A DNA stretch of 64,000 nucleotides from Mucilaginibacter sp. OK283 (GTDB lineage: Bacteria; Bacteroidota; Bacteroidia; Sphingobacteriales; Sphingobacteriaceae). This document shows, piece by piece, positions 8,103 to 17,040 of the stretch (position 1 is its first letter; every line of letters starts with the position of its first letter). The notes beneath the pieces were generated by a model. It searched no databases. It saw nothing but the letters and a program-made list of their open reading frames with translations, and was not told the DNA's origin. The position numbers and the translations under genes were made by a program. The stretch lies in assembly GCF_900110415.1 (NCBI RefSeq), contig NZ_FODR01000012.1, positions 124,001 through 188,000 of the forward strand, read 5' to 3'.

Positions 8103-8924
8103 TTAGTTTTTAGGGGCGTTTAAAAATTCCGTCACCTGGCCAAGCAATCTTTGCGATGCATCGGTATCAATACCAGCTAATGGCCAAACGTGATTTTGAT
8201 TTTCGTAAATGGTTAACGTTGCATCTGGCTGAACTTGTTTTATCGTATCATAAAAATTCCTGCTATCATCCAGCAATATCTCGTTGCTGCCAACCGCAAT
8301 AAGCACCGGTGGAAACCTATTCAACCGCCCGTTTTCGGGGCTTACTATTTCGATAGGTGAGTTACCAATATAATCGGCGGCCGATGCTTTTGCATATTCA
8401 CGGCTCAGCACCGGGTCGATGGCGCGATTTTCTTCATGCGATGGATTATCGCAATGCAAACTTATCCAGGGCGAAATTAACACTGCCGCATTAGGTAGCT
8501 GAACTTTCTGTTCGAGCATCCGGGCAACCGCATATACAATTAAACCGCCACCGGCGCTATCGCCGATAAAATCTATCCCGTAGCCGGGGTAGCTGTTAAG
8601 TAACTCCGTGTACACGGCAAAAACATCATCGGGTGCTGCCGGGAATGGCTTTTCGGGAGCCAGGGAATAATCTACAAATAAAGTTTTTGCGCCTGTTGCC
8701 ACGGCAAAATGACTTACCATAGCCTCGTGCGAGCGGATAGAGCCTACCGCAAATGCTCCACCGTGCAGGTAAATAATTATCTTTTGGGGCCTGGCATTAA
8801 CCGGGGTTAGCCAATAACAATTAACTCCGGCTATCAATACCTGTTCTGTTTTTACCGATAGCGCTTTCGGATAAATTGCGCCCAGGGCTTCAAACCGTTC
8901 TCTTCGTTTTTTTATATCTTCCAT
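8103..8924 (-). CDS. Alpha/beta hydrolase of the hormone-sensitive-lipase group
   Basis: This 273-residue esterase has an oxyanion-hole motif YLHGGAF (family HGGG[FW], here with Ala in third position), the nucleophile elbow GDSAGGG and a late histidine in NQNHVWPL. An acidic partner probably lies in SNEILLDDS. These are features of the HSL/steryl acetyl hydrolase group. There is no signal peptide, so it is cytosolic. It is the first gene of a two-gene operon with the downstream oxidoreductase. Its natural ester is unknown. Confidence 0.85.
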   Translation of the reverse strand: MEDIKKRRERFEALGAIYPKALSVKTEQVLIAGVNCYWLTPVNARPQKIIIYLHGGAFAVGSIRSHEAMVSHFAVATGAKTLFVDYSLAPEKPFPAAPDDVFAVYTELLNSYPGYGIDFIGDSAGGGLIVYAVARMLEQKVQLPNAAVLISPWISLHCDNPSHEENRAIDPVLSREYAKASAADYIGNSPIEIVSPENGRLNRFPPVLIAVGSNEILLDDSRNFYDTIKQVQPDATLTIYENQNHVWPLAGIDTDASQRLLGQVTEFLNAPKN

Positions 8925-9047
8925 TGCTTTGCGCTTTTTTATGCAGATGACAAATCATCTCTTGTGCGGGACAAAGGTGGCGGTATACACGGGCAATTAC
9001 CTATAAGGTAGCTTAAGAAACACCCTTAATGTAGTTTAAGCATGCCG

Positions 9048-9629
9048 TTATTTTTTGGCGATATCTTTACGCACCTTGCTCAAAAACTCGGGGGTAATGC
9101 CCAGGTACGATGCTATCTGCGTGCCTGGCAGGCGCTGGTATAAATGGGGGTATTGTTTAATGAACGACAGGTAGCGCTCTTCGGCTGTTGAGCTGATGGT
9201 TTGCAGGATGCGGTTTTCCTGCTCAACAAAACGATCCTCTACAATTACCCTGAAATTTCTGTCGAATTTGGGGTTGTTGGTGAACAGGTAAAACAGGTTG
9301 GCCTTGTTTAACTGGTAAATAACAGCCGGCTCAATGGCCTCAATATAAACGCGGCTTGGTTTTTCAAAATAAAAACTATCAATCTCCATTAGCCAGTCGC
9401 CTTCAGCAGCAAACTGCAGGTTATGCTCAGTCCCTTTTTTATCAACCTGGAATTTTTTAAAACAGCCTTCGGCAACAAAGGTGTAATGTCTGCAAATGTC
9501 GTTTTCCTGCAGAATGAATTGGCGACGTTTAATTTTCCGTTCGGTCACCCGTTGGGCAAGGTCGGCCTTTTCTTCCGCATTAAGGGGCAGGTATTTATCG
9601 AAACAGGAAAGAAGTTTGTTGATAGACAC
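9048..9629 (-). CDS. Crp/Fnr-family transcriptional regulator
   Basis: This 193-residue protein has a cNMP-binding-like barrel (RRQFILQENDICRHYTFVAEGCFKKF) and a short C-terminal winged helix (RLPGTQIASYLGITPEFLSKVRKDI). It belongs to the small Bacteroidota subgroup of Crp-like proteins that often sit next to the genes they control. It is monocistronic, upstream of and in the same direction as the esterase operon with a gap of about 120 bp. This suggests, but does not prove, that it regulates that operon. No effector residues can be assigned. Confidence 0.85.
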   Translation of the reverse strand: MSINKLLSCFDKYLPLNAEEKADLAQRVTERKIKRRQFILQENDICRHYTFVAEGCFKKFQVDKKGTEHNLQFAAEGDWLMEIDSFYFEKPSRVYIEAIEPAVIYQLNKANLFYLFTNNPKFDRNFRVIVEDRFVEQENRILQTISSTAEERYLSFIKQYPHLYQRLPGTQIASYLGITPEFLSKVRKDIAKK

Positions 9630-9823
9630 TATATTGTATTACGAGGCACTAATATACAGAATGATATTAACAAGAAGCCATTCCGGGTGGTGAAGCGTAT
9701 CATGATGTTTCCCCAGAATATCGAATATTTTCGGGCAAACACATGTGATGCGTGTCTACAAAAAACGGGGTTTCTGTTCCCCGGAATGCCCCGGGCTGCC
9801 TCCTTAAATCCCAGCCGATAAAA

Positions 9824-10213
9824 TTACTTTGGGTACTCTTCTTCGGTAGTTAACACCACCCGGGTAGGCATATCTGATGATGTTGGGAAAAAACAGGCCG
9901 TTTCAACAACGTCCTTATCGCCCGGGTTTAATACCAAATCGGCTTCGCCTTTTGATTTGGCTACTACATGCCCCATGGCATTATAATAGGTAGCACGTAC
10001 AAAAACATTTCTAAATACTTGTTTACCAGTTGTTTTTATAGTGGCGTGCACATAATACAGGCCCTCGGTAACATCATATTTATCACTGGTTTCTACAATT
10101 TCAACTCCGTTTAGCCCGCCGGTTGTTTCAATATCTACAGGTGGGTTCCCGCTTTCGTTTTGGCAACCGCTTAACAGGGCGCTCAATGATATCATGGTTA
10201 AAAGAATTTTCAT
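9824..10213 (-). CDS. Small lipoprotein, FxLYD-like
   Basis: This 129-residue protein has a signal sequence ending in a lipobox (SALLSGCQN, Cys17). A single beta-rich domain follows, with YYVHATIKTTGKQVFRNVFVRATYYNAMG and LNPGDKDVVE. This looks like the FxLYD-type immunoglobulin-like fold, which tends to occur in secreted or lipid-anchored proteins. It is probably in the outer or inner membrane facing the periplasm. The gene is divergent from the lipid operon starting at 10470. No function is assigned. Confidence 0.65.
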   Translation of the reverse strand: MKILLTMISLSALLSGCQNESGNPPVDIETTGGLNGVEIVETSDKYDVTEGLYYVHATIKTTGKQVFRNVFVRATYYNAMGHVVAKSKGEADLVLNPGDKDVVETACFFPTSSDMPTRVVLTTEEEYPK

Positions 10214-10391
10214 TTTGCTTATTATTAAGTATTCATAATATATGACACAAGCGTCGTGCCGAAAAAAATATAATTATATAATGCCGATTTTAGCTGTACA
10301 TCATATATGTTTCTGAATATTAATAAGCGCGTATGTAGCGGGCTTATATGTTAATAAAAAGTTCCGGTTTCATTAATTTGAAAGTATTTAA

Positions 10392-10420
10392 TTGGTTTGT
10401 CAGCATTAACACTAATTTTG
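10392..10420 (+). promoter_or_regulatory. Bacteroidota-type promoter for the 10470 operon
   Basis: A TTGG box at 10392-10395 and a TAATTTTG box (TAnnTTTG) at 10413-10420 are separated by 17 bp. This matches the major Bacteroidota sigma factor pattern and would start transcription about 40 bp before the first gene of the operon. Confidence 0.5.
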
Positions 10421-10469
10421 TTATGTATAAAAATGTTGTGTTGAATTTATTATAGATCAGGGGCAATTA

Positions 10470-11657
10470 ATGGAATTTGAGGGTATCAATAAACGGTTTG
10501 AAGAGTTGCGGGTATGTGTCATCATCCCTACGTATAATAACCACCTTACCCTGGCCAGTGTAATTACCGATGTGGCCGCCTACAGCAATCACATCATCGT
10601 AGTTAACGATGGCTCTACAGATAATACAGAAGATATTGTAAAATCATTCCCGCAGGTTCAGCTCATCAGCTATCCACAAAATGTGGGTAAAGGCTGGGCA
10701 TTACGCCAGGCATTTGCTTACGCGATGGAAAAGGGTTACCAATATGCCCTAACCATCGACTCGGACGGGCAGCACTTTGCCAAAGATATCCCCACCTTTT
10801 TAAATAAACTGGAAGATGTACGCGATGCCATTATCATAGGCTCCCGCAATATGGACCAGGCGGCCGTGCCGGGTAAAAGCAGCTTCGGCCACAAGTTCTC
10901 CAACTTTTGGTTTTGGGTAGAAACCGGCATTCATTGCCCCGATACGCAATCGGGTTTCAGGCTGTACCCCTTATATCTGCTGGAAGGCATGAAGTTTTAC
11001 ACCGTTAAATACGAGTTTGAGATAGAAGTGATTGTTCGGGCCGTTTGGCGGGGCGTTCATATGGATTCGGTACCGGTTACGGTTTACTATGCCCCTAAAG
11101 AAACCCGGGTATCACACTTCCGTCCCTTTACCGATTTTTCGCGGGTGGGCGTGTTGAATGCCTTTTTGGTAGTCATAGCCTTTGCCTGGATTAAGCCGCG
11201 CAACTTCTTCCGCGATTTATTTAAAAAAAAAGGCCGTAAAAAAATATTAGCCACCCTGTACAATCCCAACGATTCGGACGAAACCAAAGCCCTCTCTATC
11301 GGCTTTGGCATTTTTATGGGGATAGTGCCCATCTGGGGCTTTCAACTTGCAGTGGCCATATTCCTTTCTATTATATTTAAACTAAACAAGGCGCTGGTGG
11401 TGTTCTCGGCACATATCAGTATCCCGCCCATGATCCCGGTCGTCCTGTTTTTAAGCTATAAAGCGGGCGAGTATTGGATGGGCGACAAGGTTGCCAATAT
11501 CGCCTTCAGTTCGGATATCTCTTTTAAATCTATCAGCGCGCATTTAGAGCAGTATATTTATGGCAGTTTAACGCTTGCCGTAGTAGCTTCGCTTACAGTG
11601 GGGCTGGTAACTTATGCCCTGTTAAAACTGCTAAAAAAATCACCTGCTGCATTATAG
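10470..11657 (+). CDS. GT2 glycosyltransferase fused to DUF2062
   Basis: This 395-residue protein starts with a family-2 glycosyltransferase domain (VCVIIPTYNNH, VVNDGSTDNT, IDSDGQHF; roughly residues 15-230). It ends in a DUF2062 membrane domain (GFGIFMGIVPIWGFQL and two further hydrophobic segments, roughly 270-390). GT2 enzymes of this kind resemble dolichol/undecaprenyl-phosphate sugar transferases, and the DUF2062 part probably anchors it in the inner membrane. It is the first gene of a four-gene operon, 12 bp before the MMPL fusion gene, and probably adds a sugar or sugar-phosphate to the lipid handled by the other products. The donor and acceptor are not deducible. Confidence 0.85.
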   Translation: MEFEGINKRFEELRVCVIIPTYNNHLTLASVITDVAAYSNHIIVVNDGSTDNTEDIVKSFPQVQLISYPQNVGKGWALRQAFAYAMEKGYQYALTIDSDGQHFAKDIPTFLNKLEDVRDAIIIGSRNMDQAAVPGKSSFGHKFSNFWFWVETGIHCPDTQSGFRLYPLYLLEGMKFYTVKYEFEIEVIVRAVWRGVHMDSVPVTVYYAPKETRVSHFRPFTDFSRVGVLNAFLVVIAFAWIKPRNFFRDLFKKKGRKKILATLYNPNDSDETKALSIGFGIFMGIVPIWGFQLAVAIFLSIIFKLNKALVVFSAHISIPPMIPVVLFLSYKAGEYWMGDKVANIAFSSDISFKSISAHLEQYIYGSLTLAVVASLTVGLVTYALLKLLKKSPAAL

Positions 11658-11669
11658 TCGCCCATTTAA

Positions 11670-14600
11670 ATGGAAAAAGGCCTGATCCTGATATATCATT
11701 ACTTTGCCAAACACAAGCTTGTTTTTTATACAGTATTTGCTGCCTGCTTTTTGGTGATGGGATATTTTGCGTCGCGGGTAAGGTTTGAAGAAGATATCAG
11801 TAAGGTTATCCCAAAAGATAAAAAGATAGCCAAGCTCAATGAGGTTTTTCAAAACTCCAAGTTCCTGGATAAGCTGGTGATCATGGTATCGCTTAAAGAT
11901 AGCACTGCCACAGCCAACCCCGATAGCCTGGTTGCTTACGCCGATGAATTTGCCGCCGCAGTGGGGCCAAAATTTAAAGATTATATAGGCAAGGCCAATT
12001 TTAAGGTAGATGATGATGTGGTGATGAAATTGTTTGGTACCATCAGCCAGCGTTTACCTGTTTATTTAACGGAAAAGGACTATAAAACCATTGATACACT
12101 CATCACCCCGGCAAAAATTAAGCAAACACTGGCTTATGATTACCGCACGCTTACATCACCGGCGGGCATAGCGCTCAAAAGCATTATTAGTAACGACCCG
12201 GTAGGCATCTCCTTTATCGGCCTTAAAAAACTGCAGCAGCTACAGTACGATAAGAATTTTGAACTGTACGATAATTACGTGGTAACCAAGGATCATAAAA
12301 ATCTGTTGATGTTTATCACCCCGGCTTACCCGCCAAATAATACAGGCAAAAACTCGGTACTGATAAAGGGCTTAGATAAACTAATTGACAGCCTGGGCAA
12401 CAGGCCAAAACGCATCGCGGCTGCAACCTACTTTGGATCGGCGGCGGTGTATTATGGTAACGCACAGCAGCTAAGGCGGGACACCGCGCTTACGCAAGGC
12501 GCTACCGTAGTCGTGCTGATTTTGTTTTTAGGTTTGTACTTTCGCAAAAAAAGGGCGCCAATCATTATCCTCATCCCGGTACTATTTGGCTCGCTATTCT
12601 CCCTCACCGCTATTTACTTTTTAAAGGGAAGTATCTCTGTTATTGCATTGGGCACGGGTTCGGTGGTGTTGGGTATCGCCATCAATTATTCGCTGCATGT
12701 GTTTAACCACTACCGCCATACCAAAAGTGTGGAGCAGGTAATTAAAGACCTGGTGATGCCGCTTACCGTGGGCAGTTTTACCACCATCGGCGGTTTCCTG
12801 TGCCTGGAGTTTGTAGAGTCGGAAATGCTGAAGGACCTGGGTTTATTCGCAGCCTTTAGTTTAATAGGCGCATCCATTTGCTCGCTGGTATTTTTGCCGC
12901 AATTTATATCCACAAAAAAAGAGCAGGAAAACCACACCTTTACGCAGCTATCGTGGATTGATAAGCTGGCCTCGTTTAACCCCGAGTATAACAAGTACAT
13001 TGTTATTGGCATCATCCTGCTTACAGGCGTGTTTTTTTATAAAGCCAACGATGTAACCTTTGAGTTTGATGTAGCCAAAATGAACTACATGCCGCCCGCG
13101 TTGCAGCAATCGCAAAACAAGCTTAACAAAATTAACCAGTATGCGCTGCAATCGGTTTACCTGGTATCTGAAGGAAAAACATTGGATAGGGCGCTTATCA
13201 ATAACGAAAAGCTGGCCGGGCAAATTGAAAAGCTAAAAGCACAGGGCATCGTCAAAAAATCATCAGATGTATCATCGTTCATCATCTCCGATTCGCTCCA
13301 GAAAGAACGCGTTAACCGCTGGAATACTTACTGGACAACTGAAAAGAAACAACAACTTTTTGCTACCCTCGAAAGCGAAGGCAAGCTAAAAGGGTTTAGC
13401 GTATCGGCGTTTGAAAAGTTTAAAGCCTTGTTGAACAAAAATTTTTCGCATACTAACGATGAGGATGTAGCCGAGATCAGGAAAAGCTTCCTGGATAATT
13501 TCATCAATGAATATCCAAGCCACTCCACAGTAGTAACACTAATACAAACATCGCCCGATAAAAAAGCAGCCATATACAAAGCTTTTGAAAACGACCCGAA
13601 TGTTACCGTTATTGATAAACAATACCTTACCAATAAACTGGTAGAGATCATCAATGCCGATTTTACCAAAATAGCGGTCATGTCGTCACTATTGGTATTT
13701 GTGGTGTTGCTGCTTACCTATGGCCGCATGGAGCTGGCGCTGGTTTCCTTTATCCCCATGGCTATCTCCTGGATCTGGATTTTGGGCTTGATGGGCATCT
13801 TCGGTATCGGATTTAATATCGTGAACATTATTATTTCGGCACTGATATTTGGCCTGGGCGACGACTACAGCCTGTACATTATGGATGGCCTGCTACAGGA
13901 ATACAAAACAGGTAAAAAGGTATTATCATCCTACAAATCATCCATCTTTTTATCGGCTATAACCACCATAACCGGGCTTGGGGTTTTGATTTTTGCCAGG
14001 CACCCGGCATTACGGTCAATAGCGGCCATATCTATTATCGGGATTGTTTGCGTGGTGATCATGTCGCAGATATTGATTCCCTTCCTGTTCAATATCCTCA
14101 TTAAAAACCGTGCCGCTAAGAAACGTTTTCCCTGGACTATCAGCGGGTTCGTGATCAGTATTTTTGCATTCACCTATTTTGTTACCGGCTGTTTAATCTT
14201 ATCAGCATTGGGCTTTATATTCCGGCTGAATCCATTTAGCAAAGAAAAAGGCAAATTAGTTTATCATGCTATATTGGCGAGGTTTTCCTGGTCGATGATT
14301 TACATTATGGGGAATGTAAAAAAGGAGATCATCAATAAGCAACTTGCCGATTTTAAAAACCCAGCGGTTATTATCGCCAACCACCAGTCGTTTTTAGATA
14401 TTTTGATTTTGGTGATGCTGAACCCAAGGCTCATTTTATTTACCAATAATTGGGTATGGAACTCGCCGGTATTTGGCGCCGTGGTGCGTATGGCCGATTA
14501 CTTCCCGGTAGCGCAAGGTACCGAAGAAAGTATTGATGTATTGGCCGACAGGGTAAAAAAAGGCTATTCCATCATAATTTTTCCCGAAGGAACCCGATCA

Positions 14601-15527
14601 GTAGACGGCGAAATTAAGCGCTTCCATAAGGGAGCCTTTTACCTGGCCGAGGCTTTGAAAATGGACATTCAGCCCATCCTTATCCACGGCACCGGCTACT
14701 GCATGACCAAAGGCGATTTCCTGTTGAAAAACGGCAAGATCACCCTGAAATACCTGCCCCGCATAAAACCCGCCGACACTAATTTTGGCACCGGATACGC
14801 CGAACGGACCAAAGCCATCAGTAAATATTTTAAGGCTGAGTTTAAGCAACTCGGCGCAGAGATACAACAGCCACGATACTATCGAGAGCAATTGATTTAC
14901 AACTACCTATACAAAGGTCCGGTGCTGGAATGGTACATGCGGATAAAAGTACGTTTAGAGAAAAACTACCAGCAGTTTCATGACCTGCTGCCGGCTAAAG
15001 GGAAAATGCTTGATATTGGGTGTGGTTATGGTTTTATGCCTTATATGCTGCACTTTGCCGCCCCGCAGCGCGAGTTTACCGGAATTGATTATGACGAGGA
15101 TAAAATAGAAGCAGCCAACAACAACTTTAGTAAGGATACACAGATTAAATTTGAGCATGCCGACGTACTAAGCTTTGAATTTGAAAAATACGATGCCATT
15201 ATTATAGCCGACATGTTGCATTACATGCAGCCCGACGAGCAAAAGCTGATCATTGAACGATGCATACACAGTTTAAATGAAGGGGGCAAACTGATCATCC
15301 GCGATGGCAATAAAGATTTGAAGGAAAAGCACCGTGGCACGGAGCTTACGGAGTTTTTCTCGACCAGGTTCATCAAATTTAATAAAGCCAGCCGGGGCTT
15401 GTCGTTTTTATCGGCACAACTGGTAGAGGATATTGCAGCGGCTAACAGCATGAGTTGCAAAATAATAGATGAGACAAAGTTCACATCAAATATTATTTTT
15501 GTAATTGAATATAAAAACAGGGATTAG
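11670..15527 (+). CDS. Trifunctional MMPL transporter / lysophospholipid acyltransferase / SAM methyltransferase
   Basis: This 1285-residue fusion has three parts. Residues 1 to about 830 form an RND/MMPL-type transporter with two halves (VVLILFLGLYFRKKRAPIIIL and VFVVLLLTYGRMELALVSFIP begin matching membrane bundles). Residues about 870-1080 are a PlsC-type acyltransferase with the NHQSFLD (Hx4D) motif near 904 and FPEGTRSVDG. Residues about 1100-1285 are a class I methyltransferase with the SAM loop MLDIGCGYGFMPY. The fusion places export, acylation and methylation of one lipid in a single inner-membrane protein. Similar fusions accompany aryl-polyene/flexirubin-type clusters as far as I recall. 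Here no ketosynthase or acyl-carrier gene is next to it. The start is 12 bp after the GT2 stop. Confidence 0.9.
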   Translation: MEKGLILIYHYFAKHKLVFYTVFAACFLVMGYFASRVRFEEDISKVIPKDKKIAKLNEVFQNSKFLDKLVIMVSLKDSTATANPDSLVAYADEFAAAVGPKFKDYIGKANFKVDDDVVMKLFGTISQRLPVYLTEKDYKTIDTLITPAKIKQTLAYDYRTLTSPAGIALKSIISNDPVGISFIGLKKLQQLQYDKNFELYDNYVVTKDHKNLLMFITPAYPPNNTGKNSVLIKGLDKLIDSLGNRPKRIAAATYFGSAAVYYGNAQQLRRDTALTQGATVVVLILFLGLYFRKKRAPIIILIPVLFGSLFSLTAIYFLKGSISVIALGTGSVVLGIAINYSLHVFNHYRHTKSVEQVIKDLVMPLTVGSFTTIGGFLCLEFVESEMLKDLGLFAAFSLIGASICSLVFLPQFISTKKEQENHTFTQLSWIDKLASFNPEYNKYIVIGIILLTGVFFYKANDVTFEFDVAKMNYMPPALQQSQNKLNKINQYALQSVYLVSEGKTLDRALINNEKLAGQIEKLKAQGIVKKSSDVSSFIISDSLQKERVNRWNTYWTTEKKQQLFATLESEGKLKGFSVSAFEKFKALLNKNFSHTNDEDVAEIRKSFLDNFINEYPSHSTVVTLIQTSPDKKAAIYKAFENDPNVTVIDKQYLTNKLVEIINADFTKIAVMSSLLVFVVLLLTYGRMELALVSFIPMAISWIWILGLMGIFGIGFNIVNIIISALIFGLGDDYSLYIMDGLLQEYKTGKKVLSSYKSSIFLSAITTITGLGVLIFARHPALRSIAAISIIGIVCVVIMSQILIPFLFNILIKNRAAKKRFPWTISGFVISIFAFTYFVTGCLILSALGFIFRLNPFSKEKGKLVYHAILARFSWSMIYIMGNVKKEIINKQLADFKNPAVIIANHQSFLDILILVMLNPRLILFTNNWVWNSPVFGAVVRMADYFPVAQGTEESIDVLADRVKKGYSIIIFPEGTRSVDGEIKRFHKGAFYLAEALKMDIQPILIHGTGYCMTKGDFLLKNGKITLKYLPRIKPADTNFGTGYAERTKAISKYFKAEFKQLGAEIQQPRYYREQLIYNYLYKGPVLEWYMRIKVRLEKNYQQFHDLLPAKGKMLDIGCGYGFMPYMLHFAAPQREFTGIDYDEDKIEAANNNFSKDTQIKFEHADVLSFEFEKYDAIIIADMLHYMQPDEQKLIIERCIHSLNEGGKLIIRDGNKDLKEKHRGTELTEFFSTRFIKFNKASRGLSFLSAQLVEDIAAANSMSCKIIDETKFTSNIIFVIEYKNRD

Positions 15528-15531
15528 ATAA

Positions 15532-17040
15532 ATGGAGATTTTTGATGCCGTAATTATCGGCAGCGGTATGGGGGGATTAGTGAGCGCCGATTTATTAGGC
15601 AGAGAAGGATTTAAAGTTTGCGTCATCGAAAAAAACCAGCAGATAGGAGGTTCGTTGCAAACTTACGTGCGCGATAAAGTAATTTTCGACTCTGGCGTGC
15701 ACTATCTTGGCGGATTGGATGAGGGGCAAAACCTGTACCAGATATTCAAATACATCGACATTATAGATAAGCTGAAGCTTCAAAAGCAGGATGTTGTTTT
15801 TGATAAGATAGGCATCCACGGCGAAAACATTGAGTATGAATACGCCCAGGGCTACGATAATTTCATCGCCCATATATTGAAACATTTCCCCGGCGAAGAG
15901 GCTGCGCTAAACGCCTACTGCGATAAGATCAAAGAAGTTTGCAGCAAATTTTCGTTGTACAACCTGAAAAGTGGTGATGATTTTAACGAGAAATCTGCCG
16001 TGCTTGAAATAGATACCAAAGGTTTTATTGAATCGATAACCGACAACCCGCGTTTACAGGCGGTGCTTGCAGGCAATAACGCCCTTTACGCCGGCCAGGC
16101 CGATAAAACCCCGTTTTACGTACACGCGCTCATCCTGAACAGCTACATTGAAAGCTCTTATAAATGCATAGATGGCGGTTCGCAGATTGCCAAGTACATA
16201 GCCAAAAATATCCGTGCGCGCGGTAGCGTCATTAAACGTAATTGCGAGGTGAAACGCATTGTAGTAGAAGATGGCAGGGTATCGCACGTGGAGATAGCCG
16301 GTGGTGGTAAAATTTACGGCAAGCAGTTTATAAGTAACATACACCCGGTGCAAACGCTGGAGATGACCGATAGTGATATCATCAAGCTGGCTTACCGTAA
16401 CCGGTTAAAAGGGCTTGAAAACTCCGTATCGTCGTTTACCTTAAATGTGGTTTTTAAAAAGGATAGCTTCCCTTATTTTAACACCAACTATTACGTGGGC
16501 AAAGAAGGCCACGTTTGGGATATTGCGGAGTATACCGAGGAGAACTGGCCCCTGGGTTTTGCTTACTTCATGGCACCATCATCTAAATCACCAGAATATG
16601 CCGATGGCGCATCTATCCTTACTTATATGCGCTTTGAGGAGATGAAGCCATGGAAGGATACATTCAACACGGTATCAAACGTTAATGAACGGGGTGAAAC
16701 ATATGAGGAGTTTAAGATCCGCAAAAGCGAAAAACTGCTGGATATGGTGGAAGAGAAATTCCCCGGTTTCAGGAGCCATGTTAAATCTTACTACTCGGCA
16801 ACGCCGCTTAGCTACCGCGATTATATTGGTAATGGCGATGGTTCGCTTTACGGCATTGTAAAAGATTATAAGCACACCTTAAAAACATTTATATCGCCGC
16901 GCACCAAAATACCAAACCTGTACTTTACCGGGCAAAACCTTAACCTGCATGGTATTTTAGGCACGGCCATGAGCGCTATTGTTACCTGCACCACATTACT
17001 TGGCGACGATGCCATTATAGGAAAAATACGGAATGCGTAA
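15532..17040 (+). CDS. NAD(P)/FAD-dependent oxidoreductase, phytoene-desaturase-like
   Basis: This 502-residue flavoprotein has an N-terminal dinucleotide-binding motif (AVIIGSGMGGLVSADLL...VCVIEKNQQIGGSL) and the C-terminal FAD motif (NLYFTGQNLNLHGILG) of the CrtI/retinol-saturase group. Members saturate or desaturate polyene chains. Its tight coupling (4 bp after the MMPL fusion, 8-bp overlap with the next gene) suggests it acts on the acyl chain of the operon product. It is cytosolic or membrane associated. The substrate is unknown. Confidence 0.88.
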   Translation: MEIFDAVIIGSGMGGLVSADLLGREGFKVCVIEKNQQIGGSLQTYVRDKVIFDSGVHYLGGLDEGQNLYQIFKYIDIIDKLKLQKQDVVFDKIGIHGENIEYEYAQGYDNFIAHILKHFPGEEAALNAYCDKIKEVCSKFSLYNLKSGDDFNEKSAVLEIDTKGFIESITDNPRLQAVLAGNNALYAGQADKTPFYVHALILNSYIESSYKCIDGGSQIAKYIAKNIRARGSVIKRNCEVKRIVVEDGRVSHVEIAGGGKIYGKQFISNIHPVQTLEMTDSDIIKLAYRNRLKGLENSVSSFTLNVVFKKDSFPYFNTNYYVGKEGHVWDIAEYTEENWPLGFAYFMAPSSKSPEYADGASILTYMRFEEMKPWKDTFNTVSNVNERGETYEEFKIRKSEKLLDMVEEKFPGFRSHVKSYYSATPLSYRDYIGNGDGSLYGIVKDYKHTLKTFISPRTKIPNLYFTGQNLNLHGILGTAMSAIVTCTTLLGDDAIIGKIRNA

